From Sulfitobacter sp. THAF37 (GTDB taxonomy: Bacteria > Pseudomonadota > Alphaproteobacteria > Rhodobacterales > Rhodobacteraceae), in NCBI RefSeq assembly GCF_009363555.1, contig NZ_CP045372.1:1871501-1935500 (forward strand): 64,000 nucleotides of DNA, given 5' to 3'. Positions 26,669-34,572 of the stretch are shown here, one piece after another. The translations under genes were made by a program, and so were the position numbers. The notes beneath the pieces were generated by a model. The model worked only from the letters and a program-made list of their open reading frames with translations. It made no database searches and was not told the origin of the DNA. Positions within the stretch are counted from its first letter, which is position 1. Each line of letters opens with the position of its first letter.

Positions 26669-28706
26669 TTTCTTGCTCCTTTAGAAGGCCGTTCAGCCAT
26701 GTCTCACCAGTGCGACGCAATCCGTTCAGTCGTGTCACGCGCGTTGAAATAGTCTCCTCCGACGCGCCAAATAGGCAGGCGGCACGGTGGAGACCGATCT
26801 CGAACGCCAATTCGACGGGCGTCCCAATTTCACTGTCCGCGATACGGTCTTCAAGTGCGTCCTTTTCCAGGAGATCGTGGGGCGCGTGGGGCAGGAAATG
26901 AAGTTGCCGCTCACGTCCCGAAGCCTCTCTCAGCAAGCTCCCCGCCGAGGCAACCCGCAGGGCCGGGGCGAGACAGAGAGCAGACTGGGTCAATTCGGGC
27001 CAAGTCATGCCGTGGTCTGCAGGCCGCGCGGAAAGGCTCATAGCGATCAGTAGGTTGCGGGGGCGCTCCGGGCCGCGCAGAATGTCGAGTAGACTCGGCA
27101 GCCAGAGTTTCATCGGCGCCATGTCGAGCCCATCAAGCCAGAGTAGGTGATACCGCTCAGGTGTGCGCCGCGCTGCCGTCCATGCCATCCGTAGCCCTCC
27201 AGGCTCACCGTTGCCAGGGCGTGTCCAGAGGTCGTCCAGAGCGATTGTGCCGGGGCCGATCACATCGCGGAAGATCTCACCCCCAGTGACTAGACGCGCA
27301 TAGCCCGGCATCATCCGCTCCGCCGCCGGCGTTGGCAAAACAGCACATGCCCCCGAGCGCAGGGCGAGGTCGAAGTATTCGAAATCATCCTCGCTTATGC
27401 CGACCTCGTTCGCGATCCGCTTGAGCTTCTTGGTAAAGTCCTCGATGGAAAGCGGCTCTGCCGCGCCGCGTCGTGGGGCGATCCAGGGGGGAAGGTTCGG
27501 GTCGGTCGGAGTTAGAAGTCTCGCATCAGCACCTACAGCTGACCGGAACCGGTCCAGCATGGCTTCGAAGGTTTCGTCACGCTCCATGCTTGCATCCTCC
27601 AGTACGCCCCCGAGCGCCAATATCTCTTGGGCGATTTGGCTACGGAGTGTGGCCTGTTGCTCGCGCAGCTCATCAGCCTCCCGACGGCAGAGTTCCAGTA
27701 GCGCCTCCTCTTCCTCTAGTATCGCTGCGATCTCGGCACGCCGCGCGACGAGTCCCGCCTCCGCTTCGACCAGTTCCTCCGCAAGCGAGGCCTTCCGGAT
27801 CTCGAGCTCTGACATCTCGGAGGAGAGGGACGCCCGGATCTCCTGCCGCATCCCTTCTTCAAGCTCCCTCGTCCGAGCAACCACGCTGCGTTCCACCTGC
27901 GCGCGCACTTCAGGCGTCTCCAGAAGATGTTCTGCGATCAGTGGAATGGTCGCGACGTGATCTTGGATTCGTCCAATGAAGCCGGTTGTCCAGTCGAGCC
28001 ACTCGGCATCAGCCCACGTCTCTTTCTGGAAGGCTTCCATGGCTACAAGTTGCCGGATGATGTTTTCTTCCTCACGTCGCGATGGACCGCTTGAGCTCTT
28101 CCGGAATTTCTTCAGCAATTCCTCCAGAAGGCTACGGTCATCCAGCCAAACGATGTGCTTGATTTCGATACCGACCGTCTCACCGGGGACCTCTCTCCAA
28201 CGTCCGTTCAGGCGCATGCCCTCGAACAGGCGGTCATCGAATACATGGATCTTGAATGTTCCCGGTTGCGCGACAAGCCTGTTCGTCAGCACATCGAGAG
28301 CAAGTCGGACGGGCACGCATTCGTGCGAGCTCAGAGCCAGGATGAGCTCTTCGGTTCCGTAGGGTAGATCATCAAATCCGGTATCGAGAACCTTGAAACG
28401 GATCTCTTCCAGAGGCACCCCCCGCATATCGATAACCTCGCGAGGGGACGAATGCTGGTCGACGATGAACTGATCTCGTTCAGCATCGACGTGACGTGGG
28501 TTGGGCTTGGAAGTCACGGCAAGATACTGCCCCTTGCGTGCAAGGGCCAAGGATGGCGCAAAGACCTTTCCAAGAGGCGGCAGGAGGCGCTCCATCTCAG
28601 CATTTTGCCAGCCCCCATTCTGTGCGACAGCTTCGCAGATGATCCGGGTGTGATTGCAGGGCTCGTATTCGCAGTAACCGATAAAAAGATTGTCAGACAC
28701 GTTCAT
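26661..28706 (-). CDS. Coiled-coil protein with ATPase-like C-terminus, helicase partner
   Basis: 681 aa from MNVSDNLFIGYCEYEPC; the longer open frame upstream reads the previous gene out of frame. The chosen ATG overlaps the previous stop (ATGA) and has AAGG upstream. Residues about 260-400 are a long charged coiled coil. The C-terminal part has YHLLWLDGLDMAPMKLWLPSLL and PRNLLIAMSLS, like Walker B and sensor-1 of an AAA module, but where a P-loop would be expected there is no GxxxxGK[ST]. Not recognised as a named family; position suggests a structural partner of the helicase. Confidence 0.75.
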   Translation of the reverse strand: MNVSDNLFIGYCEYEPCNHTRIICEAVAQNGGWQNAEMERLLPPLGKVFAPSLALARKGQYLAVTSKPNPRHVDAERDQFIVDQHSSPREVIDMRGVPLEEIRFKVLDTGFDDLPYGTEELILALSSHECVPVRLALDVLTNRLVAQPGTFKIHVFDDRLFEGMRLNGRWREVPGETVGIEIKHIVWLDDRSLLEELLKKFRKSSSGPSRREEENIIRQLVAMEAFQKETWADAEWLDWTTGFIGRIQDHVATIPLIAEHLLETPEVRAQVERSVVARTRELEEGMRQEIRASLSSEMSELEIRKASLAEELVEAEAGLVARRAEIAAILEEEEALLELCRREADELREQQATLRSQIAQEILALGGVLEDASMERDETFEAMLDRFRSAVGADARLLTPTDPNLPPWIAPRRGAAEPLSIEDFTKKLKRIANEVGISEDDFEYFDLALRSGACAVLPTPAAERMMPGYARLVTGGEIFRDVIGPGTIALDDLWTRPGNGEPGGLRMAWTAARRTPERYHLLWLDGLDMAPMKLWLPSLLDILRGPERPRNLLIAMSLSARPADHGMTWPELTQSALCLAPALRVASAGSLLREASGRERQLHFLPHAPHDLLEKDALEDRIADSEIGTPVELAFEIGLHRAACLFGASEETISTRVTRLNGLRRTGETWLNGLLKEQENA

Positions 28707-30238
28707 AGACCTTGATGAAGCAGGTTGGGGCGTAGGCCGCGGCGGCGGGCATCCCCAAAAGAGTGCAGTACGGAACGGGCGGGCCGGCCATGTGCCTGGC
28801 TGCCGGAAAGGGCAGAGCCATAGACATGGCGCAGGGCAGCGAGATCGGTGGCGCTGGCAGGATAGCGATAGCTCCATGTGCCGTCCGCTTGTAGGACGGG
28901 ACCGGTCTGAGCAGCATGCCCACGCCGCAGGAAGATGGCCAGTTCCAAAGGCAGGTGACCGTCCTTGCAGATCCGGCTCAGCCCTTCACCATCCGGCTGG
29001 AATAGAGCGATGTCACTCCGGCGGTGATGTTCAAGGATCGCCGCCACGCGGGACTCAAGCAGTAGGTCGGCGCCCACCCCAGTGAGGCGGTAGATATCCT
29101 GATCGTCATCGCGCCCGAGACGCTCCAGGCGCGCGCCACTGGCCGCAGGGGCGGCCTCTGCAGGCAGGAAATGGCTGTGTTTCTCAGACCATCGACCAAC
29201 CACCTGATGCCCGATCCCCTCCCGGCGATCTGGCAGCCAGCAATCCGGAGCCGCGGCAAGGGGCATCTGATCGGGAACTGTCTCGAAGGCCCATTTGCCA
29301 AAGGTCGCAAGACGGTTCAGCCCGCGCCCTTCGAGGCGGACGAGAGGTGCAGACCAGGGCGCAGACCGGAGCTGCATCATCTTAATGCCGCGTTCGGTCG
29401 ACAGGGCGTTCAGTTTTTCAAGTTCCGCCTCTCCCCAGGCCCCCTCGCAAATCGCGGTGTTCTCCGAGGTCGTGCTGATCTGTGGCGGTAGCAGGCGCCA
29501 TTTCCTGCCCCGCCACGTGCGATTTACATCACGCTCCAGCCAACGCGCCTCCTCCAACGAGCGCAGCACATCCCAGACCATGCGCGTCTCCGGCAGCACG
29601 CGGCAGAGGAGATCGACCACCTCTCCCTCGCTCCGAGCGGCCTTTCCGCGACAGTAGAGCGCTTCCAGTGCGTGGGTCAGGGGAGACTCTAACCCCTTGC
29701 TGTCAGGGGCAGACGCTCTTTCGAACCGCAATGTCGCCACCGGCTGCGTGACATCCGCCTGCATGTCTGTCATCCCCCGCGCCGTGTCTGCCCGGGCGGG
29801 CCACTCCGTCCTCATCGTGCAACGAGGCAGCAGGCGCAGCGGCAGCTCTTCCTGCAGCTCGTCCCGGCTCAGCGTCCAGATGCCATGTATTGGTTTCGGC
29901 GATACGATCCCGAAGACACCGTCCTCCGCAGTCGCCTCGAAGGTCAGGTTTCGCTGCTCCCGCTCTTCTCCCTGCATAGTGACGCGAGGTGGGAGGCTGC
30001 CTGACAGATGCACTGTGGGGAAGTATCCCGGACGACCGAGCAGGTATCCATTGGGCAAACGTATCCCGCCCTCCAGGCGCAGTGGCGGCGGCGTGCTCTC
30101 CGCGATCTGTCGGGCGGCCCCTTTCGGATCCTGCAGAGCGCGCGCCTCCTGCAGGCTCATGGGCCTGGTCGCATGCCAGCCACCGCCCACCGGCACCGTG
30201 GGGCAGGCCGAGAGGATGCGGGGGAGCCGCGTGAGCAA
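28703..30238 (-). CDS. Unknown protein of the helicase operon
   Basis: Up to 511 aa. The start is unclear: a TTG at 30238 without a Shine-Dalgarno, or an ATG at 30160 (MSLQEARALQDPKGAA). The frame is open back to the stop of the upstream gene at 30326 and is the same frame. Features: GGIRLPNGYLLGRPGYFPTVHL, a possible winged-helix region (EGEVVDLLCRVLPETRMVWDVL), TWRGRKWRLLPPQ, and LELAIFLRRGHAAQTGP near the end. No known family recognised. Coupled (ATGA) to the coiled-coil gene. Confidence 0.7.
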   Translation of the reverse strand: MLTRLPRILSACPTVPVGGGWHATRPMSLQEARALQDPKGAARQIAESTPPPLRLEGGIRLPNGYLLGRPGYFPTVHLSGSLPPRVTMQGEEREQRNLTFEATAEDGVFGIVSPKPIHGIWTLSRDELQEELPLRLLPRCTMRTEWPARADTARGMTDMQADVTQPVATLRFERASAPDSKGLESPLTHALEALYCRGKAARSEGEVVDLLCRVLPETRMVWDVLRSLEEARWLERDVNRTWRGRKWRLLPPQISTTSENTAICEGAWGEAELEKLNALSTERGIKMMQLRSAPWSAPLVRLEGRGLNRLATFGKWAFETVPDQMPLAAAPDCWLPDRREGIGHQVVGRWSEKHSHFLPAEAAPAASGARLERLGRDDDQDIYRLTGVGADLLLESRVAAILEHHRRSDIALFQPDGEGLSRICKDGHLPLELAIFLRRGHAAQTGPVLQADGTWSYRYPASATDLAALRHVYGSALSGSQAHGRPARSVLHSFGDARRRGLRPNLLHQGL

Positions 30239-30325
30239 GAGCGTACATAGATCATCGCGCGGAGGGCGGTGTCCGACTGTCCAGGAAGCGCCGCCGGCCT
30301 GCTGGAATAGGACAGCGCCGGAGTT

Positions 30326-31321
30326 TCAAATGGCCTGCACACGGCTGTCGGAAGTCATGTACCTGTGGAGGTCGGCTGTACCGATGTCCCGGGTCCAGAT
30401 CGGCTTGGCAAGATCGGCTTCGCGCATGCCGCGCGCGAGCTGGAGGTCCACCTGGTCGCCGTCCCATCCGGAGAAGACGGCCGTAAGCTGCCACAGCGGC
30501 GCGCGCCGCTTCTCTCCGCTCCGCAGCATGTCCGACGCAATGCTGGAAATCAGTTGCCACGTCGCATTGCCGAAAAGCGCGGCAGGTGCGGCCCGGTAGC
30601 TCTTGTGCAGCTCCCTCACCTCGCTCTTCAGCCATAAGGGAAGCTCCGCTCGGCGGGCATGTATCGCATCGAGCAGAGTGAACCGGTCTTCGAAAGTCCG
30701 TTCCGGAAGGCTCTTCATGACGGCGCGTAGCGCACGACGGTCCACCCAGCTCGGCTTGGCAAGGCGCAAGGCATATCCGATGCGGGTTTCCCGTCCGGGG
30801 TTGGGGAGAACGATCTGGCGCCATGGCTCACCTTGTTGACGCTTCCCATCTACAGCAGACGCAAGAGCGCGCCACATCAGGTTCACGCCGCGGACCCCCT
30901 GTTCACGGTCGCCCCCATCAAGAAGCTCGCCAAGCCGGATACGGAAGTCCTGCGTCGCTCCCGCCCCATGCGACGTGGCCGTGACATGGCAGGTCAGGAT
31001 GAAGAACCGAAGCGCCCTCAGCGCCCGGATACCGTCGCCAGAGGAGGCATCGGGGGGGAAGAAGTTCCGGACATTGTCACGGGTGAACAATCGGCAGAAG
31101 GCTTGGGCGACCTGCTCGGGAGAGAGATCCTCACGACCGATCGCCTGACGCAGCTCTTCTGGAGTCGCATCAACAGATTGCATCGGCGTGTCCCCGTAGG
31201 GCCCCAAGGTCAAGAAATAGTGCCTCTTGAGCTTTTTCTCCCAGAAATGCACGTCTCCGAGAGCGCCGTCCTCGTGTATCGTCGAGGCTTTCTTCGAAAT
31301 CCGGCCTGTTACGACTGCCAC
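30326..31321 (-). CDS. Unknown protein, first ORF of the helicase operon
   Basis: 331 aa, GTG start with a weak ribosome binding site. Helix-rich and basic, with no transmembrane segment or catalytic motif I can name. Recognisable stretches: DVHFWEKKLKRHYFLTLGPYGD, IRALRALRFFILTCHVTATSHG, and KSPPERTFEDRF-like SLPERTFEDRFTLLDAIH. It ends at a TGA beyond which the same frame stays open into the next gene. It may therefore be the N-terminal part of one larger protein. Most of the 400 bp upstream is non-coding and should carry the operon promoter. Confidence 0.65.
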   Translation of the reverse strand: MAVVTGRISKKASTIHEDGALGDVHFWEKKLKRHYFLTLGPYGDTPMQSVDATPEELRQAIGREDLSPEQVAQAFCRLFTRDNVRNFFPPDASSGDGIRALRALRFFILTCHVTATSHGAGATQDFRIRLGELLDGGDREQGVRGVNLMWRALASAVDGKRQQGEPWRQIVLPNPGRETRIGYALRLAKPSWVDRRALRAVMKSLPERTFEDRFTLLDAIHARRAELPLWLKSEVRELHKSYRAAPAALFGNATWQLISSIASDMLRSGEKRRAPLWQLTAVFSGWDGDQVDLQLARGMREADLAKPIWTRDIGTADLHRYMTSDSRVQAI

Positions 31322-31667
31322 TTCAGGCTCGCGGCATTATCTGGTTGCGTCATGACTGCACATAGCTTTTTCAATTGAAGCATACAGTCAAGGATGGCTT
31401 CATTTAGGTCAAGTATGGCTCTAGTCAGACATATAGCGGCAAAACAATACTCCACTGGGGAAAAGGTCTTTCGAAGGCCTGAGTGCCCCCTTCCCTGCTT
31501 TTTATGCTCGAGCCGATGGCGATTGAAGTTCCGGTGACCTGCGCGGACCGGGAAGAGTGGCAGTGCTCCGGTGAGAGGTGAACATTTCGAATCTGGCTCG
31601 GAAACGCGCTGAGGCGATTTTGGCATGACATACAATCATGATATCGGACCCAGTAGTCAAGAATAAC
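31322..31667. other. Intergenic region upstream of the helicase operon
   Basis: About 350 bp between the operon's first gene and a terminator. More AT-rich than the neighbours (31365-31450). Presumed promoter region of the minus-strand defence operon. A 108-codon minus frame crossing it is not convincing. Confidence 0.4.
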
Positions 31668-31694
31668 AAAGGCCCCGCACTTGCGGGGCCTTTT
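31668..31694 (-). terminator. Bidirectional rho-independent terminator
   Basis: AAAGGCCCCGCA (31668-31679) pairs with TGCGGGGCCTTT (31682-31693); T-tracts on both sides. It follows the membrane-protein gene on the minus strand and insulates it from the helicase operon. Confidence 0.85.
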
Positions 31695-31739
31695 GCATCA
31701 CAGAGCACACAGTATCCCTGATAGTGTTAACTGTGTGGA

Positions 31740-32153
31740 TCATTTGAGCAAGACGAAACCGCCCGTCCAGCCGCCGACGATTACGAGAAGCGTCAACAAG
31801 CCGCAGACCAGCTCGAAGCTGATCATCTCAAGCGACGCGCCACCGAGCAAAGTGCCTGCGATGAACATGATCACCACCGGAACGAAGTACACGGCAAGGC
31901 CGGCAAACGTCACAGCGATCGGGAAGATACCCGGAATGACGACCCAGCTCTGCCCCACCGACCTGACCCGGAATAGGATGGCGGTGCTGCACGAGCAGAA
32001 GATCAGCATCAGTACAGACCAGCCTGCGTGCCCGAGCAGCCCTCCATGCAGCGCGGACCAGTTGGTGTAGGCGCCGAGCGCACAAATGGGCGCGGCCCAG
32101 CTGACCACGAGGAATAAGATTTTATTGATAAAATTCACAGTTTTGCCTTTCAT
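31740..32153 (-). CDS. Four-helix membrane protein
   Basis: 137 aa with four hydrophobic segments (about 9-27, 39-57, 65-95 and 108-134) and short loops. GYLPGIFPIAV-like VVIPGIFPIAVTFAGLAVYFVPVV lies centrally. No family recognised. Its ATG shares one base with the stop of the AAA+ gene (TAATG), so the two are translationally coupled and probably act together; a membrane effector gated by the ATPase is one possibility. Confidence 0.7.
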   Translation of the reverse strand: MKGKTVNFINKILFLVVSWAAPICALGAYTNWSALHGGLLGHAGWSVLMLIFCSCSTAILFRVRSVGQSWVVIPGIFPIAVTFAGLAVYFVPVVIMFIAGTLLGGASLEMISFELVCGLLTLLVIVGGWTGGFVLLK

Positions 32154-33478
32154 TAGTGCAAGACAGGACGGCGCGAGATCGCCTCAAATTCGTCTTTCAG
32201 GCGACCCAATGCCCGCAGGCTCATGTGCCCAGCCTCGATCCGGAGGCAGACCTCCTCGATTACGTGCGCATCAGCCCCGACAGGGCCGAGCTGGGCGGCT
32301 ACGACCAGCCGAAGCCCTTCTCCCTGGGGGGCGCTTACTTGGAAGATTTTCATCCGGTCCTTGATCGGATCCGGAACCCTGCGGAGATCGTTGGCGGTCG
32401 CAATCCAAGAAATCCAGGAGAGGTCGATGCCCCCCTGCAAATACGGGCACACAAAGTCCCGCGACATATCGCGTTGCAGAAGCGGCAAAAGCGCTTCGAC
32501 AGGGTCTCCGCCGCCATGCGACGTCCCCGCCTTGTCGATCTCATCCAGCACGATCAACGGATTGGCGTGATCGCTGGCACCGAGAGTCCGGACCGGAATT
32601 CCGGGAGAGGAGGACCTCCATACGTACTCAGTTCCGGAAATGTCGAACGCGGAGTTCCGGGCAGACATGTCGATCCGCGCAGTTTTGAGGCCGACAATGT
32701 CGCCGAGCAACCGAGCGATGTGGGTCTTCCCGCAACTAGGAGGGCCTACAAGCAACATCGGCGGAAAGCCGACTCTCCTCCACTCATCGTCAAGATTTAG
32801 TAGCTGATGCTCCCAGAGCCACTGGATGGGCTCCGCCAACCAGGGGGCGGCGACGTACAACTCGGAGAAAGCCGAGTCGACTTCGCGCCGGTCTTCCCAG
32901 GCCTTGATCAAGTATTTGACCGACAGACGCTTCCGGATTTCGCTGCGACCGCGCTCATCTTTGTCCTGGACAGAGTTGCTGGGCGGGGCGGTGTAGATCG
33001 TGATTTTATCGGGATCGAGCGCTTTAACCGGATTGAGATCCGGATTGCCAAGCCAGTCCAGCGCCCCTCCGTCAATTTCGCGGTGCTGCTGTTCCGCAAA
33101 CGCATCAAGTCGTCGATCCCGAAGATCGCCGATAATCCAGTCAAGAGGCTTCCTGGACGCCCATTTCCGGAGATGCACGAATTTATACAAGCTGCGGCCG
33201 CCGTTCGGAAGCTTGCTATTCAGCCACGCCCAGCTGTCGATCACATTGAGCAACGCCCGGTTTTCGATGTCTCCGAGCTCGGCGGCAACGGCTCGGGACA
33301 GCCTCGGGGACTGCCAAACTTGGTGCTTTTCCCGGACCTGTTGTTCGCGGCTCAGGGTGCGCGACGGAACGACATCCTTCAGTTCGTCATCCGGGATGCC
33401 ATACTTTGCCCGGAAAAGAGCAAACGCGATGCTCCGGGCGTGCTGACAGAATGGCGAGATCGGGTACTTCTTGGACAT
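32153..33478 (-). CDS. AAA+ ATPase, Lon-like core
   Basis: 441 aa; AAGGGGGAT upstream. Walker A GPPSCGKT (245-252), Walker B LIVLDEID (308-315), sensor-1 TAND (361-364) and a likely arginine finger in DPIKDRM. The AAA core resembles that of Lon, but there is no protease domain, and the 240-residue N-terminal region is unlike the Lon substrate domain (SWAWLNSKLPNGGRSLYKFVH). Coupled to the membrane-protein gene. A match to the NotI site GCGGCCGC lies inside it at 33194-33201. Confidence 0.85.
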   Translation of the reverse strand: MSKKYPISPFCQHARSIAFALFRAKYGIPDDELKDVVPSRTLSREQQVREKHQVWQSPRLSRAVAAELGDIENRALLNVIDSWAWLNSKLPNGGRSLYKFVHLRKWASRKPLDWIIGDLRDRRLDAFAEQQHREIDGGALDWLGNPDLNPVKALDPDKITIYTAPPSNSVQDKDERGRSEIRKRLSVKYLIKAWEDRREVDSAFSELYVAAPWLAEPIQWLWEHQLLNLDDEWRRVGFPPMLLVGPPSCGKTHIARLLGDIVGLKTARIDMSARNSAFDISGTEYVWRSSSPGIPVRTLGASDHANPLIVLDEIDKAGTSHGGGDPVEALLPLLQRDMSRDFVCPYLQGGIDLSWISWIATANDLRRVPDPIKDRMKIFQVSAPQGEGLRLVVAAQLGPVGADAHVIEEVCLRIEAGHMSLRALGRLKDEFEAISRRPVLH

Positions 33479-33606
33479 CTTGGGATCCCCCTTTCCCGGA
33501 GGTTGGATGGTAGGAGTCCACGGTATCGAGCCGGGCCGGACGCGCTTATCTGGCGCCGCGGGGGTATAAGACCCGCCTGCACACCTGTGCTGACTCCCGA
33601 AACCTG

Positions 33607-33894
33607 TTAGATGATGATGACGGATTTTTGTCTGATATCAGACATACGCCAATCTGCTTCAGGGATGTCCGGGAAAACGCTGACCATCAGCCCTGCCTCG
33701 AACAAGCCGACATCGATGATCACCGCGCCGCATTCCGGTTTTCCCCGGACATATTCATCAAGCCAGACGCACGCTTCATTCAGCGACGGCACTTGAACAT
33801 CTGCGATCACGATGCCCGGTTCAAAGTACTGCAAAGGCTGAAAGATATGCTCGTACTTAAGCGCGAGAGCGAGCGCGAGGGGCGACCAAGGCAT
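33607..33894 (-). CDS. Hypothetical protein
   Basis: 95 aa, ATG at 33894, upstream of the AAA+ gene on the same strand but 128 bp away. Contains FEPGIVIADVQVPSLNEACVWLDEYVRG and AVIIDVGLFEAGLMVSVFPDIP, a compact alpha/beta pattern. No motif recognised; no membrane segment except a weakly hydrophobic N-terminus (PLALALALKYEHIF). Confidence 0.5.
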   Translation of the reverse strand: MPWSPLALALALKYEHIFQPLQYFEPGIVIADVQVPSLNEACVWLDEYVRGKPECGAVIIDVGLFEAGLMVSVFPDIPEADWRMSDIRQKSVIII

Positions 33895-34068
33895 TGGATT
33901 TGACCTTCTTTTATCCGCACGAAATCAAGGTGGGGGCGTGCGGCGTCTCAATATGCATGACGATGATCCGGAGCCCGGATCAGTCGGTCATATGCATATG
34001 ATGAGTGCATTGGTCATGGGCTTACGCTACCCGGACACTGCCGATCAGGTCAACCCAAAAAATGCGAG

Positions 34069-34106
34069 TTGACTCCGGATGTTGGATTTTCCTACTTTAA
34101 TCCAAC
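34069..34106 (+). promoter_or_regulatory. Promoter with overlapping palindromic operator
   Basis: TTGACT (34069-34074) and TACTTT (34093-34098) are spaced 18 bp. A perfect 8-bp inverted repeat GTTGGATT (34081-34088) / AATCCAAC (34099-34106) straddles the -10 box, a natural autorepression site for the XRE protein encoded immediately downstream. Confidence 0.65.
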
Positions 34107-34122
34107 CTTGCGGAGATGCAGA

Positions 34123-34572
34123 ATGAGCCGAGATCAAGATAACCACTACGACCCGGAACTTTTTGATGGCCCCGATCAGCATGATCAGGCGCTGTCCGAC
34201 CTCTTTGTGCCGCAGCTTTTCCGAGAGGCGCTGGAGAGGGCGGAACTCACTCAGTCCGATCTTGCTCGCAGAACCGGTCTGAAAAAGGACGCGATCAGCC
34301 GCTATGCGAACGGCCGGACGCCTATCCCTGATCACAAGCTTATCGCGATCGCGCAGGCGCTTGGGACCCAGCCTTCGAAGATCGTGCCCAAGCGGCGGAA
34401 CCTGGACGGCATCCCGCCGCGTAGGCCGGACGATCCTGCGTTTACGATACGGCCATCCCCGGAACCAGGATTGGTCCGGCTGGAGATCTCAGCTGACATT
34501 GAACTTGAAGTAGCGACGAAGATCGTCGCGATGATGAGCCGGAAGAAACCGCATGACGAAGACGACGACTGA
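34123..34572 (+). CDS. XRE-family transcriptional regulator
   Basis: 149 aa. Helix-turn-helix LTQSDLARRTGLKKDAISRYANGRTPIPDHKLIAIAQALG (about 40-80) is of the Cro/C1 type. The C-terminal half, rich in Pro and ending in an acidic tail (KKPHDEDDD), is not recognised. Start MSRDQDNHYD at 34123, with GGAG upstream; the longer open frame starts inside the promoter. It overlaps the integrase gene by 20 bp, so it likely controls integration and excision through the operator in its promoter. Confidence 0.9.
   Translation: MSRDQDNHYDPELFDGPDQHDQALSDLFVPQLFREALERAELTQSDLARRTGLKKDAISRYANGRTPIPDHKLIAIAQALGTQPSKIVPKRRNLDGIPPRRPDDPAFTIRPSPEPGLVRLEISADIELEVATKIVAMMSRKKPHDEDDD

Noticed and set aside
31309-31635. 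108-codon minus ORF upstream of the helicase operon
   Set aside because: Overlaps the likely promoter and the first gene's start; no coding signature.
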